From NCBI GenBank assembly GCA_002256345.1, contig NKIY01000001.1, forward strand, positions 822,194-886,193: DNA of 64,000 bases. Direction: 5' to 3'. Below the pieces are notes generated by a model. That model saw only the letters and a program-made list of their open reading frames with translations, searched no databases and was not told the DNA's origin. This DNA comes from Bradyrhizobiaceae bacterium PARB1 (lineage in GTDB: Bacteria; Pseudomonadota; Alphaproteobacteria; Rhizobiales; Xanthobacteraceae). Position 1 is the first letter of the stretch; every line of letters starts with the position of its first letter. This document shows positions 45,527 to 53,681 of this stretch, in pieces. The translations under genes were made by a program, and so were the position numbers.

Positions 45527-46144
45527 ATGCCTCTGAAAGACCAGATCAAAAACGTCGCGCGGAAGTTCATCGAGGATCGTCCGGACGCCACCACGTTGAA
45601 AAAACTGACACGGCCCAGAAAGCCTTTAGCGGTTCGTTTTGCCGACGACGGAATCGTGCCCAACAATCCGCGCCTGCCGTCGATCGTGTATCGAGGCGCG
45701 ATCGCGGTCGACCGTGACGGCTTTGATGCGGCGGCGGTCATCGACGCGCTTTTCGAACTCAACGGCTGGACCCGGTCTTGGCGCGATACGGTCTACAACT
45801 TCGTGCATTACCATTCACAGATCCATGAGGTCCTAGGCGTATCGAAAGGGTCCGCCAAGCTCGAATGCGGCGGCGTTAAGGGCCGCGTGCTGTACTTGAA
45901 GGCCGGCGATGTAATTGTTCTGCCCGCAGGCACCGGTCACCGTCTCATCGAATCTACGCGCGATTTCAAAGTGGTTGGTGCCTATCCGAAAACGGGCACC
46001 TACGACGAGGTCACCGATACCCGCGACCGCATCGAGGCGAAGAAGCGTATCAGCAAAGTCCGGAAGCCTCTCAAAGACCCTGTCTACGGCAGAATGGGGC
46101 CGCTGAGCCGCCTGTGGGGGCGGTCGCGATCGCGTGAAGGCTGA
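45527..46144 (+). CDS. YjlB-type cupin protein
   Basis: 205 residues from ATG 45527. IVPNNPRLPSIVYRGAIAV, DALFELNGWTRSWRDTVYNF, the metal-binding cupin motif HYHSQIHEVLGVSKGSAKLE, then LKAGDVIVLPAGTGHRLI and FKVVGAYPKTGTYDE. YjlB cupins are of unknown function. Followed 6 bases after its stop by a SemiSWEET gene, likely one message. Confidence 0.88.
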   Translation: MPLKDQIKNVARKFIEDRPDATTLKKLTRPRKPLAVRFADDGIVPNNPRLPSIVYRGAIAVDRDGFDAAAVIDALFELNGWTRSWRDTVYNFVHYHSQIHEVLGVSKGSAKLECGGVKGRVLYLKAGDVIVLPAGTGHRLIESTRDFKVVGAYPKTGTYDEVTDTRDRIEAKKRISKVRKPLKDPVYGRMGPLSRLWGRSRSREG

Positions 46145-46150
46145 CGCGGT

Positions 46151-46459
46151 ATGGACAGCATCACGTCATGGATCGGTTTGATCGCAGCGGCCTGTACCTC
46201 CTTGTCCTACATTCCTCAGGTCCGAAAGGCGCTGCCACGTGGATCGACGAGTGATCTGTCTCTTAAAATGCTCGCAGTGCTTACGTCCGGTCTGGCGATG
46301 TGGGTCGTATATGGAGTCCTGAAGACCGACTGGGTCATCGTCGTCGCCAACACGGTCGGCGCCGGCCTCAGCGGGGCGGTCCTGCTCTGCAAACTTCGCG
46401 ACCTGCGTTCCTCAAGCAAAGCGGCCGCCAAGCAGGTAAACGCCTCCGACCAATTGTAG
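46151..46459 (+). CDS. SemiSWEET/PQ-loop transporter (second copy)
   Basis: 102 residues, three helices. SLSYIPQVRKALPRGSTSDL with the PQ motif, then LTSGLAMWVVYGVLKTDW and GAGLSGAVLLCKLRDLRS. About half the residues match the copy at 36054-36332, which points to duplication. Each copy follows an enzyme gene closely. The C-terminal 15 residues are a charged extension. Confidence 0.85.
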   Translation: MDSITSWIGLIAAACTSLSYIPQVRKALPRGSTSDLSLKMLAVLTSGLAMWVVYGVLKTDWVIVVANTVGAGLSGAVLLCKLRDLRSSSKAAAKQVNASDQL

Positions 46460-46589
46460 TCGCGCGCTCGCTTCAAGCAGAAGCGCCACGACGAAGTTTT
46501 GGACGCTCCCGTCTGCCACCATGCCTCCGCGTTCCCAAAACAGGTAATGCGGTCCGGTGATGGATGCGTCGAAATGGTCGGCCCGAGGG

Positions 46590-47999
46590 TCAGAACTTGA
46601 CGACGGCTCTCAGGCCGACGACGGCAGCATTTCTGAGTCTGCGACCTGCGTCGGCGCTCAACGGGTCCGTTGCGCCGCCTCCTGGGCGAACGACGTACTG
46701 GAGGTTGGGTTGGAGGCTTAGACCCGGCTTGATCTCGTATTGATAAGCGGCGGTGATCATCGTCTCCGACGTCCTGCGTGGCCAAGTCGGCGAATGGATG
46801 CGTCGGAAGTCCGCATCCAGCGCCTGGGCTCTAGGCGAGACATGGGCGTAGGCGATCGCCATCCCGACCTTGTCGTTCGGCCGAGCGTCGGTCGGGCCGA
46901 TCCATTCGATCCCGCAATCGGCGTAGATATCTAGGAGGCTCCGGTCGGGCGGGCTGTAGGCTGCTCGAGCGAAAACGCCGATGCCGCGATCATCGTCTCC
47001 CGCCACCCGGTAAAGCTGCTGCTCGAAGACGCCCCAAAAGCCGTAGTTTCCGGTCAAGGTCGCCGGCGATGCGGAAGACGACGGGTCGGCCATCGACCGA
47101 CCGTCGTCGCCGTATCGAAGGTCCGCGAACGCGCCTGAGTGATGCCAACCCCCGATCTTGAAAGTACCCGCGAGATGCTCGTCGCCTTTTTTGTTGTTCC
47201 ACGCATATTGCAACTGCCCAAGCACAAGCGGCGGGTCGTTGATCCGGAAATTCAAGCCGTAGCGATTGCGTTGCTGGGCGTCGCCTGCGCCCGGGCCCGC
47301 CGCGTCGCCGTCGAATACGGCGGTTTGCAGCGACCAATCCTCGCCAAGGTTCAGGGATAGCCGTGCTCCCAGCGCCGCCAGGGGCGGAGACGGTCCTCCG
47401 CTCGGCAGAACGATTGACACTACGGCCGGCCAGCCGAGCGAAGCGTTGGTGAAGACCTCCGTGTACTTCGTGTTGAAAAATTCCGGGTCGGCGGCGAGTT
47501 GCCCGATCTTCAGGGAACCGAGCGAATCCCATTTCTGCTCGAACCAGGCTTCGTAGAGGCGGGTCGTCGGAAGGGCCTCGATGCCGCTTACCACCATGAA
47601 ATTCTGGAGGTAGCTTCGGGACAATCCGTCGCCATGAATCTGAAAAATATTTGCATGGAAGGTCAGTTGCCTCGCATCGATGAGCTTCTCCATGTCTATG
47701 TCGACGGCCAAGTTCAGACGTCCTTCGTACACCGCCCCCTGCCTCGATCCGCCACTGACGTTTCCGAGCGTTTCGCTGATATACGTCGCCGCGAACTTCA
47801 CTCCGCGGTCCATGAACGGGTTCGGGAGGATGCCAAGGGTCGTCTCTTCGATCGTGCTCTGGCCCGTGTCCGGATCCGCGGGCTTGTCGTCGTCAGTCTT
47901 TTTGTCCTCCTGGGCCCAAGCCGTCGCGACGCTTAGGTGTGCGGCGATCGCCACGGCCAGCCAGCCGACCGATATGACGAACCGTCGCCTCGCCCTCAT
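46590..47999 (-). CDS. OprB-type carbohydrate porin
   Basis: 469 residues. Signal peptide about 1-29 (AHLSVATAWA-QED). LTFHANIFQIHGDGLSRSYL, LYEAWFEQKWDSLGSLKIGQ, NTKYTEVFTNASLGWP and the terminal VVGLRAVVKF with a C-terminal Phe are outer membrane OprB features. Lets sugars through the outer membrane. Its start overlaps the end of the Fet4-like gene by 4 bases. Confidence 0.9.
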   Translation of the reverse strand: MRARRRFVISVGWLAVAIAAHLSVATAWAQEDKKTDDDKPADPDTGQSTIEETTLGILPNPFMDRGVKFAATYISETLGNVSGGSRQGAVYEGRLNLAVDIDMEKLIDARQLTFHANIFQIHGDGLSRSYLQNFMVVSGIEALPTTRLYEAWFEQKWDSLGSLKIGQLAADPEFFNTKYTEVFTNASLGWPAVVSIVLPSGGPSPPLAALGARLSLNLGEDWSLQTAVFDGDAAGPGAGDAQQRNRYGLNFRINDPPLVLGQLQYAWNNKKGDEHLAGTFKIGGWHHSGAFADLRYGDDGRSMADPSSSASPATLTGNYGFWGVFEQQLYRVAGDDDRGIGVFARAAYSPPDRSLLDIYADCGIEWIGPTDARPNDKVGMAIAYAHVSPRAQALDADFRRIHSPTWPRRTSETMITAAYQYEIKPGLSLQPNLQYVVRPGGGATDPLSADAGRRLRNAAVVGLRAVVKF

Positions 48000-48451
48000 T
48001 CCACGGCCTGGTTGGCTGCCTCACGGGCCTTCTTTCCAGCCCGTCGAACCGACTTCTCGCCGACCTTTTCGGCGGCGGCTCGCGCTTCGCATCTGGTTCT
48101 GATGTCCTCGAGTTCCTCGTCGGTCAGGTGTTCGATGCCGACGAACGAATTGTGCGCAGCACTCGTTCGGATGAGCTCATCGAGTTTGACCTGGATGGCA
48201 GCGCTGTCCCGGTTCTGAGAATTCTGGATGAGGAACACCATCAGGAAGGTCACGATGGTCGTGCCTGTGTTGATGACGAGTTGCCAAGTGTCGGAGTATT
48301 CGAAGAGCGGTCCCGTCACGGCCCAGATCACGACGACCGCGAACGCGATGGCGAACGTCGAGGCGCGCCCCGCCAGCGTGGACGTCTTGTTGGCGACGTC
48401 GCCGAACAATCGGGCAAAGCCGTGTGGCCGATCGGCCTTTTTCGTTTGCAT
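47996..48451 (-). CDS. Low-affinity iron permease (Fet4-like)
   Basis: 151 residues from ATG 48451. TSTLAGRASTFAIAFAVVVI, WAVTGPLFEYSDTWQLVINT, GTTIVTFLMVFLIQNSQNRD, AAIQVKLDELIRTSAAHNSF are the Fet4/YchE-type blocks: two helices and a cytosolic tail. Bacterial members are small and their iron role is only inferred from yeast Fet4. Coupled to OprB. Confidence 0.88.
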   Translation of the reverse strand: MQTKKADRPHGFARLFGDVANKTSTLAGRASTFAIAFAVVVIWAVTGPLFEYSDTWQLVINTGTTIVTFLMVFLIQNSQNRDSAAIQVKLDELIRTSAAHNSFVGIEHLTDEELEDIRTRCEARAAAEKVGEKSVRRAGKKAREAANQAVE

Positions 48452-48586
48452 TACGGTCCTTTCCAGGTGCGACATTCGACCACATGCGGCCATTTCCGGA
48501 AAGGTAATTTTCATTTCATGGGCGTCGTCTATCGGACGAACACATCAGCAATTTTCAGTGTACCGTCAAAGTTTTGCGGAGAGACA

Positions 48587-48802
48587 ATGCCCATCACCAG
48601 GCCCTGGACCAGCGAGGACATTGAGAAGGTCGAAAAGTTGGCGGACGAGGGAGCCACGCTGTTGCGTGCCAGCGCGGCGCTTCGCAGACCTTCGTCGGCT
48701 GTTCAGAAAAAGGCGCGCGAACTCGGCAAGCCGCTCGCGGGCGTCCGGAAAGTAAGGGCGGATCTGCGCGCCGCCGGAGTGCTGGAGGAAAAGCGCAGGT
48801 GA
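48587..48802 (+). CDS. Small SANT/Myb-like protein (family member 3)
   Basis: 71 residues from ATG 48587. TRPWTSEDIEKVEKLADEGA, TLLRASAALRRPSSAVQKKA, GVRKVRADLRAAGVLEE. Best partner is 24224-24448: RPxxVxKLAxxGATLLRASA, AALxRPxxxVxKKAxxLG. Likely DNA-binding. Target unknown. Confidence 0.72.
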   Translation: MPITRPWTSEDIEKVEKLADEGATLLRASAALRRPSSAVQKKARELGKPLAGVRKVRADLRAAGVLEEKRR

Positions 48803-48870
48803 CGGGCGAGATTTCCCGGATTGATTGCCGTCCGGCCTGATGCCAATCTTCTCGAGAGCATGAGGCGCGC

Positions 48871-49128
48871 ATGAAATCCACCATCCGCAAGCGGTCGTTG
48901 GACATCGCGGGGCACAAGACCAGCGTCAGTCTGGAGGATGAATTCTGGTCCGCGTTGAAGGAAATCGCGCGGTACGAGGGTGTTACCGTCTTCGAGCTGG
49001 CGACCAGGATCGATAAAAGACGAACCGCCGTTTCGAAGTCCAACCTTTCGTCTGCCATCCGCCTTTTCGTGCTAGATCACTACGTTCGGAGGCGATCGCC
49101 GCCCGGCGTCGCCGATCTTCCGGATTAG
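48871..49128 (+). CDS. Ribbon-helix-helix protein (RHH_4 type)
   Basis: 85 residues. KRSLDIAGHKTSVSLEDEFW is the ribbon strand and SALKEIARYEGVTVFELATR the first helix; SNLSSAIRLFVLDHYVRR the second. This RHH_4 type occurs as small regulators in rhizobia. It precedes the histidine kinase by 13 bases, so it may be part of the same message. Confidence 0.8.
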   Translation: MKSTIRKRSLDIAGHKTSVSLEDEFWSALKEIARYEGVTVFELATRIDKRRTAVSKSNLSSAIRLFVLDHYVRRRSPPGVADLPD

Positions 49129-49141
49129 AAAAAGGTGTCGC

Positions 49142-51514
49142 GTGACAGACGAACGGGCCGCCGGCTCGCTGAGAGATCGGGAGAATGAGCTCGCCGAGGT
49201 GCAGCGCATCGCGAAGGTCGGCGGCGTCCTCGTCCACCTCACCAACGGGTTCGAGAACAAGCGCTCGCCTGAATATCTCGCGATCCACGGACTGCCGCCC
49301 GAGGCGGTCAACGAGACGCACCAAGACTGGGTCAGGCGGCTTCATCCCGACGATCGGGAACGAGCCGAGCGCCAATTTCTGGATATGCTCGAAGGCAAAG
49401 CCGAGCGCTATTCCTCCGAGTACCGCATCATCCGCCCCAACGACGGCGAGGTACGCTGGATAGCGGCTGAGGGCCGCATCGAGCGCGATCGAAACGGGCG
49501 CCCCGTCCGGATGGTCGGCGCCCACATCGACGTCACGGATCGGGCTCAGGCCCGCGAAATGCTCCGGGAAAGCGAGGAGCGGTTTCGGCTCATCGCCGAC
49601 AGCGCACCGGTCCCGATGTGGGTCACCCGGATGGATCGAACCCGGAGCTTCGCCAACAAGGCCTACGTGGACTTCGTCGGTGTCCCCTACGAACAGGCAC
49701 TGGCATTCGACTGGCGGACCATCCTCCATCCCGATGACGCTCAGCGCGTGGTGAAGGAAAGCATTGCCGGGGAGGCGTCCCTGAAACCCTTCGTGCTGGA
49801 GGCGCGCTACCGCCGAGCCGATGGCGAAATCCGCTGGATCCGCTCGGAATCGCAGCCGCGCTGGGACCCAGCCGGCCGGCACATCGGCTTCATCGGCGTC
49901 GCGCATGACATCACCGTCGCAAAGCAAGCGGAGATCAATCTGCGATCGGTGAACGATGATCTCGAGCTTCTTGTCGCGCAGCGAACCGCCCAGCTCCGCA
50001 GCAGAGAATCCCAGCTTCGTGCGATTCTCGAGACCACGAACCAGCATCAGGACCTTCTCGATCTCGAGGGACAGGTCGTCTACGCCAACGCCACTGCCCT
50101 GTCTGCTGCAGCGGTCGGCCCGGAGGATGTGCTCGGTAAACGTTTTTGGGAAGCGGCTTGGTTCGACGAGGCGCCGGCGGTAGCGAAAGCGGTCGAGGAG
50201 GCGTTCCGCCAGGCGTCCAATGGTGCGACTTCGAGAATGGACCTCGAATTGAGCCTCCCTGCAGGCCGCCGGCTTTTCGAGCTCGCCTTGCGCCCCGTGA
50301 CGGACGAGACCGGCGAAATAACGGCCGTCCTGGCGGAAGCCGTGGATACGACCGAGCGGCGGACCAACGAGGAAGCGCTTCGCCAGGCGCAGAAGATGGA
50401 AGCGGTCGGACAGTTGACCGGCGGAGTCGCCCACGACTTCAACAATCTTCTCACGATCATCCGGTCGGCGACGGATTTTCTCCGTCGTCGCGACCTTCCG
50501 GAAGAGCGCCGGCGAAGATACGTCGATGCCATCTCGGACACGGCAGACCGGGCATCTAGGCTGACCGGTCAACTGCTCGCATTCGCTCGCCGACAGCCTC
50601 TGGCGCCCGTCGCCTTCGACGTCGGCGTGCAAATCGACAGCGTGGCGAGCCTGATCCGTCCGCTCGTCGGTGGCCGGGTCCAGATCGAAGTGAACGCTCC
50701 GGACAAAGGGATGCTCGCCGTCGCGGATATCGGGCAGTTCGAGACGACGTTGGTCAACTTGGCCGTCAACGCCCGCGACGCGATGAACGGCGAGGGGCGG
50801 CTCGTCATCTCCGCCGAGCCCGCTGTGGAGATCCCGGCAGTCCGATCCCATTCCGCCCGGCCTGGCGATTACGTCGCAGTCTCGGTGGCGGATAGCGGCA
50901 CAGGCATTCCGCCCGAGCACATTCAGACGATATTCGAACCGTTCTTCACGACGAAAGAGGTCGGGCGCGGCACGGGGCTGGGCCTGAGCCAAGCCTTCGG
51001 CTTCGCGAAGCAGTCGGGCGGCGACATCGTGGTGACCAGCATCGTCGGAGAAGGGTCTGTCTTCACGATCTATCTGCCTCGCAGTCGTTCCACGGCCGCA
51101 GCCGATCCCGCCCCGGCGCCGCATACGGATCTCACCAGCGGGCAAGGACACCGGATCCTAGTGGTCGAGGACAACCCGGATGTCGGCCGGTTTTCCACCG
51201 AGCTCCTGGAGGATCTCGGTCACTGGACCGAATGGGTGCGGTCTGCCGACCAGGCCCTCGCGGCGCTGTCCGAAAACGAGTTCGCCTTCGACCTGGTCTT
51301 CTCGGATGTCATCATGCCGGGGATGAACGGTGTCGAATTGGGGAACGTCATCCGCGAAAGATATCCCGGACTGCCCGTCGTGCTCACGTCCGGCTACAGC
51401 AGCGTTCTCGCTGAAAACGCGCATCGCGGATTTGAGCTCATTCAGAAGCCGTATTCGGTGGAAGCGCTGTCGAGAACGCTGCGGAAGGCGATCGGAGATC
51501 GATCGCGCAGATAG
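49142..51514 (+). CDS. Hybrid PAS sensor histidine kinase with receiver domain
   Basis: 790 residues from GTG 49142. Three PAS-like sensors in tandem (ending EYRIIRPNDGEVRWIAAEGR; YRRADGEIRWIRSESQPRW; TNQHQDLLDLEGQVVYANAT), H-box GQLTGGVAHDFNNLLTII, N-box LAVNARDAMNG, G boxes VADSGTGIPPEHIQTIFEPF and GTGLGLSQAFGFAKQSGG, then a receiver (ILVVEDNPDVGRFSTE, phospho-Asp in VFSDVIMPGMNG). Cytoplasmic, no membrane helix. Such PAS-HK-REC proteins commonly feed stress pathways; a PhyR/EcfG link is inference. Confidence 0.92.
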   Translation: MTDERAAGSLRDRENELAEVQRIAKVGGVLVHLTNGFENKRSPEYLAIHGLPPEAVNETHQDWVRRLHPDDRERAERQFLDMLEGKAERYSSEYRIIRPNDGEVRWIAAEGRIERDRNGRPVRMVGAHIDVTDRAQAREMLRESEERFRLIADSAPVPMWVTRMDRTRSFANKAYVDFVGVPYEQALAFDWRTILHPDDAQRVVKESIAGEASLKPFVLEARYRRADGEIRWIRSESQPRWDPAGRHIGFIGVAHDITVAKQAEINLRSVNDDLELLVAQRTAQLRSRESQLRAILETTNQHQDLLDLEGQVVYANATALSAAAVGPEDVLGKRFWEAAWFDEAPAVAKAVEEAFRQASNGATSRMDLELSLPAGRRLFELALRPVTDETGEITAVLAEAVDTTERRTNEEALRQAQKMEAVGQLTGGVAHDFNNLLTIIRSATDFLRRRDLPEERRRRYVDAISDTADRASRLTGQLLAFARRQPLAPVAFDVGVQIDSVASLIRPLVGGRVQIEVNAPDKGMLAVADIGQFETTLVNLAVNARDAMNGEGRLVISAEPAVEIPAVRSHSARPGDYVAVSVADSGTGIPPEHIQTIFEPFFTTKEVGRGTGLGLSQAFGFAKQSGGDIVVTSIVGEGSVFTIYLPRSRSTAAADPAPAPHTDLTSGQGHRILVVEDNPDVGRFSTELLEDLGHWTEWVRSADQALAALSENEFAFDLVFSDVIMPGMNGVELGNVIRERYPGLPVVLTSGYSSVLAENAHRGFELIQKPYSVEALSRTLRKAIGDRSRR

Positions 51515-51636
51515 GTGAGCGGCTCCGTCAACGTCCGCGTGGCGAGCTCTCCGTTGATGACTTCGAGACGCTTCCGCATGGCGTAGTCGCTTAGTACGGA
51601 TGCAGACGCCGCGCGTCGGATCCGAAAACGACGCCC

Positions 51637-51655
51637 CTCGCCGCCGATGGGCGAG
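51637..51655 (-). terminator. Hairpin after the DUF3597 gene
   Basis: CTCGCC (51637-51642), 7-base loop, GGCGAG (51650-51655), 29 bases beyond the DUF3597 stop on the minus strand. Confidence 0.45.
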
Positions 51656-51683
51656 AGGCTCGATTGGTGGTAAGGCCGAGTTC

Positions 51684-52067
51684 TCAGGTCTTGATGTCGT
51701 CCGGAAGCTTTCCGCCATTCGCGGCCAACTTGGCCATCACCTGCTTGTGCAGCCAGATGTTCATCGTAGCCGAGTCGTTCGTGTCACCCGAATAGCCGAG
51801 CTCCTTGGCGAGCTCCTTGCGTGCCGACAGGCTCGAATCGATGTCGAGGGCCTTCATGAGATCGACGATCGACGTCTTCCACTCCAGCTTCTCACCCTTC
51901 GCCGCGACGGCCTTGTCGAGGATCGGAGCGACATCGACGTTCGAGGCGCTGCCGGTTGGTGCTGTCGAAGGCGCGGTGGCAGAGGGCGACGATGCCTGAG
52001 ACGACGCCTTGTCGAGCGTTGGGAGAGCGAGGGCCCGTCTGGTGGCATGACGGCGCACCCGATCCAA
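51684..52067 (-). CDS. DUF3597 protein, N terminus replaced
   Basis: The last 85 residues are DUF3597: VDVAPILDKAVAAKGEKLEW, SIVDLMKALDIDSSLSARKE, LAKELGYSGDTNDSATMNIW, LHKQVMAKLAANGGKLPDDI. Members normally begin with a short MxIFGKIM helix; here the first 40 residues read as arginine- and alanine-rich and no such start exists upstream, next to an XthA remnant. So the 5' end seems lost and expression uncertain. Confidence 0.7.
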   Translation of the reverse strand: MDRVRRHATRRALALPTLDKASSQASSPSATAPSTAPTGSASNVDVAPILDKAVAAKGEKLEWKTSIVDLMKALDIDSSLSARKELAKELGYSGDTNDSATMNIWLHKQVMAKLAANGGKLPDDIKT

Positions 52068-52140
52068 ACCGCCACATGGTCAAGAATACGCCGTACGCGG
52101 ACTGGGTTCCGGGCCCTCGAAGCGGCCGGAGACGTGACGC

Positions 52141-52425
52141 ATGAAGATCGCGACGTTCAACATCAATAACGTCAACAAGCGTCTTCCAAACATGCTCGCT
52201 TGGTTTAAATCGTCGAAGCGGACGTAGCATGTCTGCAGGAACTCAAATCCGATCAGGCACACTTTCCCGAAGCGGCCTTGCGCAACGCCGGGCGTGCGGC
52301 CGCCTGGGTAGGACGGCGTACGTGGAACGGCGTGGCCATCCTGTCGCGTGGCCCTGAGATCCTCGTCACGCGACGAAGGTTGCCCGGCGATGCCTGCGCG
52401 AGATCGATGACGAGGACGCCGCATT
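52141..52425 (+). pseudogene. Exodeoxyribonuclease III (XthA) remnant
   Basis: ATG 52141 reads MKIATFNINNVNKRLPNMLA, WFKSSK, then a stop. One register over, EADVACLQELKSDQAHFPEA, ALRNAGRAAAWVG, TWNGVAILSRG, LPGD continue the XthA N-terminal domain up to about 52,390; after that the similarity ends. Thus one indel and a 3' deletion, leaving about 90 of 260 residues. The catalytic Glu of LQELK remains but the protein cannot work. Confidence 0.8.
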
Positions 52426-52444
52426 AAGCCCTGAGAAGTGTGTC

Positions 52445-52469
52445 GGAACGAGACAATGACTTGCGGCTT
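52445..52469 (+). promoter_or_regulatory. EcfG-type promoter, GGAAC-N16-GCTT, with long leader
   Basis: GGAAC 52445-52449, 16 bases, GCTT 52466-52469, about 100 bases before ATG 52577. The leader holds GGTCCCGCCC (52506-52515) with complement GGGCGGGACC (52537-52546). Confidence 0.5.
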
Positions 52470-52576
52470 TACCCGCGCGCCGGCGAAGCCGTCGGCCGCG
52501 GGGACGGTCCCGCCCTTACCAGCCCCTAGCCCTCGGGGCGGGACCTGAACCCGACAACCAGAGTGGGGGAGATCAC

Positions 52577-52729
52577 ATGCCGAAACGTGAAGATGGTCAG
52601 ATTGTCGAGACAGCGACCGAAGTCCGCCAAGGTGAGCGAGGACCGTCTGTCCTGACCTTACTGATCGTCAGTGTAGCGATCGCGCTGGTGGCAATGGCCG
52701 TTATCTGGATTGTTTTTTTCAAGACGTAG
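52577..52729 (+). CDS. Small single-helix membrane protein (50 aa)
   Basis: ATG 52577 with GGGGGAG upstream. A polar start MPKREDGQIVETATEVRQGE, then GPSVLTLLIVSVAIALVAMA and a final VIWIVFFKT: one helix with a basic end. A related tail lies at 33672-33869. Its stop overlaps the convergent small gene by 11 bases. No function known. Confidence 0.65.
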   Translation: MPKREDGQIVETATEVRQGERGPSVLTLLIVSVAIALVAMAVIWIVFFKT

Positions 52730-52907
52730 CGGGCACCAAGCTCGGTGCTGCGACAATATCGACGCTGATTCTGGCGCGCTCTTCGTATTCAGCTGCAGCC
52801 GCGGTGAATCTCTCTCGCGCCGCTGAGTCGATGGCGAAGTCGGCCATTTCCCGAGCGATCAGTGCAAGCTTACGCAGTTGTACGACGTCTTCCATGAATC
52901 CCCCCAT
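52719..52907 (-). CDS. Small helical protein, stress-promoter gene
   Basis: 58-62 residues; ATG 52907 (MGGFMED) or 52895 (MEDVV). VVQLRKLALIAREMADFAID, SAARERFTAAAAEYEERARI. An Ala/Glu-rich coiled helix. A stress-type promoter lies at 53004-52980 and a hairpin (52913-52939) just before the start. Confidence 0.6.
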   Translation of the reverse strand: MGGFMEDVVQLRKLALIAREMADFAIDSAARERFTAAAAEYEERARISVDIVAAPSLVPATS

Positions 52908-52912
52908 TGGAA

Positions 52913-52939
52913 AAGGCCTCGGTATCGGACCGAGGCCTT
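52913..52939 (-). terminator. 11-bp hairpin with T-run in a leader
   Basis: Minus strand: AAGGCCTCGGT (52939-52929), 5-base loop, ACCGAGGCCTT (52923-52913), then TTCC. It could end the message of the 53062 gene; for a message starting near 52972 it lies in the leader and might act as an attenuator. Confidence 0.6.
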
Positions 52940-52979
52940 GCACAAATCCAGGGGTACATCCGCCCTAGCTGCGATCGAT

Positions 52980-53004
52980 AATGCAGCCGCCCTCGTTCGG
53001 TTCC
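52980..53004 (-). promoter_or_regulatory. EcfG-type promoter, GGAAC-N16-CATT
   Basis: Minus strand: GGAAC 53004-53000, 16 bases, CATT 52983-52980, aimed at the 52719-52907 gene. Confidence 0.6.
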
Positions 53005-53061
53005 GCCAAATTCGAGACATCGTCGTTCGCGGGAGCGAAAAGGCTACGAACACTGTCGGCA

Positions 53062-53610
53062 TTATTGCCGATGTCCAAACTCGGCGGTTGGCGCGGCGCA
53101 CCGTGGCGGCGTTGATGCGGTCGTGGACCGTGCGACGAGCGCGCCGAGGGACCGTTGCTCTTCGTCGACGCGCCGCTCGATGAAGTCGCGTTCGAGCGGG
53201 GTCAGATGAGTGCGCAGAAGTCTTCGGTAACGTGCGATGTTGTTGCGATGAGCCGCTATCCGCGCGCCGTTAATGTCGAGTTGCATCAAACCTTGCGCTG
53301 GTGCCGGCGTCGATCCGCGATCGTCAAAGGTCTCCACCTGAGGACGCGAAGTCGCGTCGTCGCGGTCGAGCGCGCAAAGGGCATCAAGGATCTCATCGAT
53401 AGAAACGGGTGTTCGCAGGCCGGCTGGTGCGCGCACGGATGGGCAAGAGGCGATCGCCGAGGCGTCTGAAGCCCAGGACGAGAGCAAGGCTCGTTTTTCC
53501 TGAAGAGTGAGAGTTTGATCACGGACGACATCGCGCGGGTGGTCGTATCGTGTACCCGGGTGAAGAAAGTTCTTGAGTTCGAGGTCGATAATCGCGGTCG
53601 TCGGCCGCAT
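53062..53610 (-). CDS. Conserved hypothetical protein, second member of the HPR..WASDA family
   Basis: 182 residues from ATG 53610. The N terminus (YDHPRDVVRDQTLTLQEKRA, LLSSWASDASAIASC, SIDEILDALCALDRDD) aligns with the 14482-14841 protein; a second half absent from that one contains MQLDINGARIAAHRNNIARY and LLRTHLTPLERDFIERRVDE, a helical pair common to small rhizobial proteins. So this may be a fusion of two small proteins. Function unknown. Confidence 0.65.
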   Translation of the reverse strand: MRPTTAIIDLELKNFLHPGTRYDHPRDVVRDQTLTLQEKRALLSSWASDASAIASCPSVRAPAGLRTPVSIDEILDALCALDRDDATSRPQVETFDDRGSTPAPAQGLMQLDINGARIAAHRNNIARYRRLLRTHLTPLERDFIERRVDEEQRSLGALVARSTTASTPPRCAAPTAEFGHRQ

Positions 53611-53681
53611 GTCTGCCTCCATCTATGACGAACGGGAAATGGCCGCGCGGGCGACCCACGCGGCCAGATATGAGACGCGGC

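Noticed and set aside
48983-51151. 722-residue open frame on the minus strand inside the histidine kinase
   Set aside because: It is the mirror of a high-GC coding frame; the plus strand encodes unmistakable PAS, H-box, N-box and receiver motifs, and the minus product has no domain.
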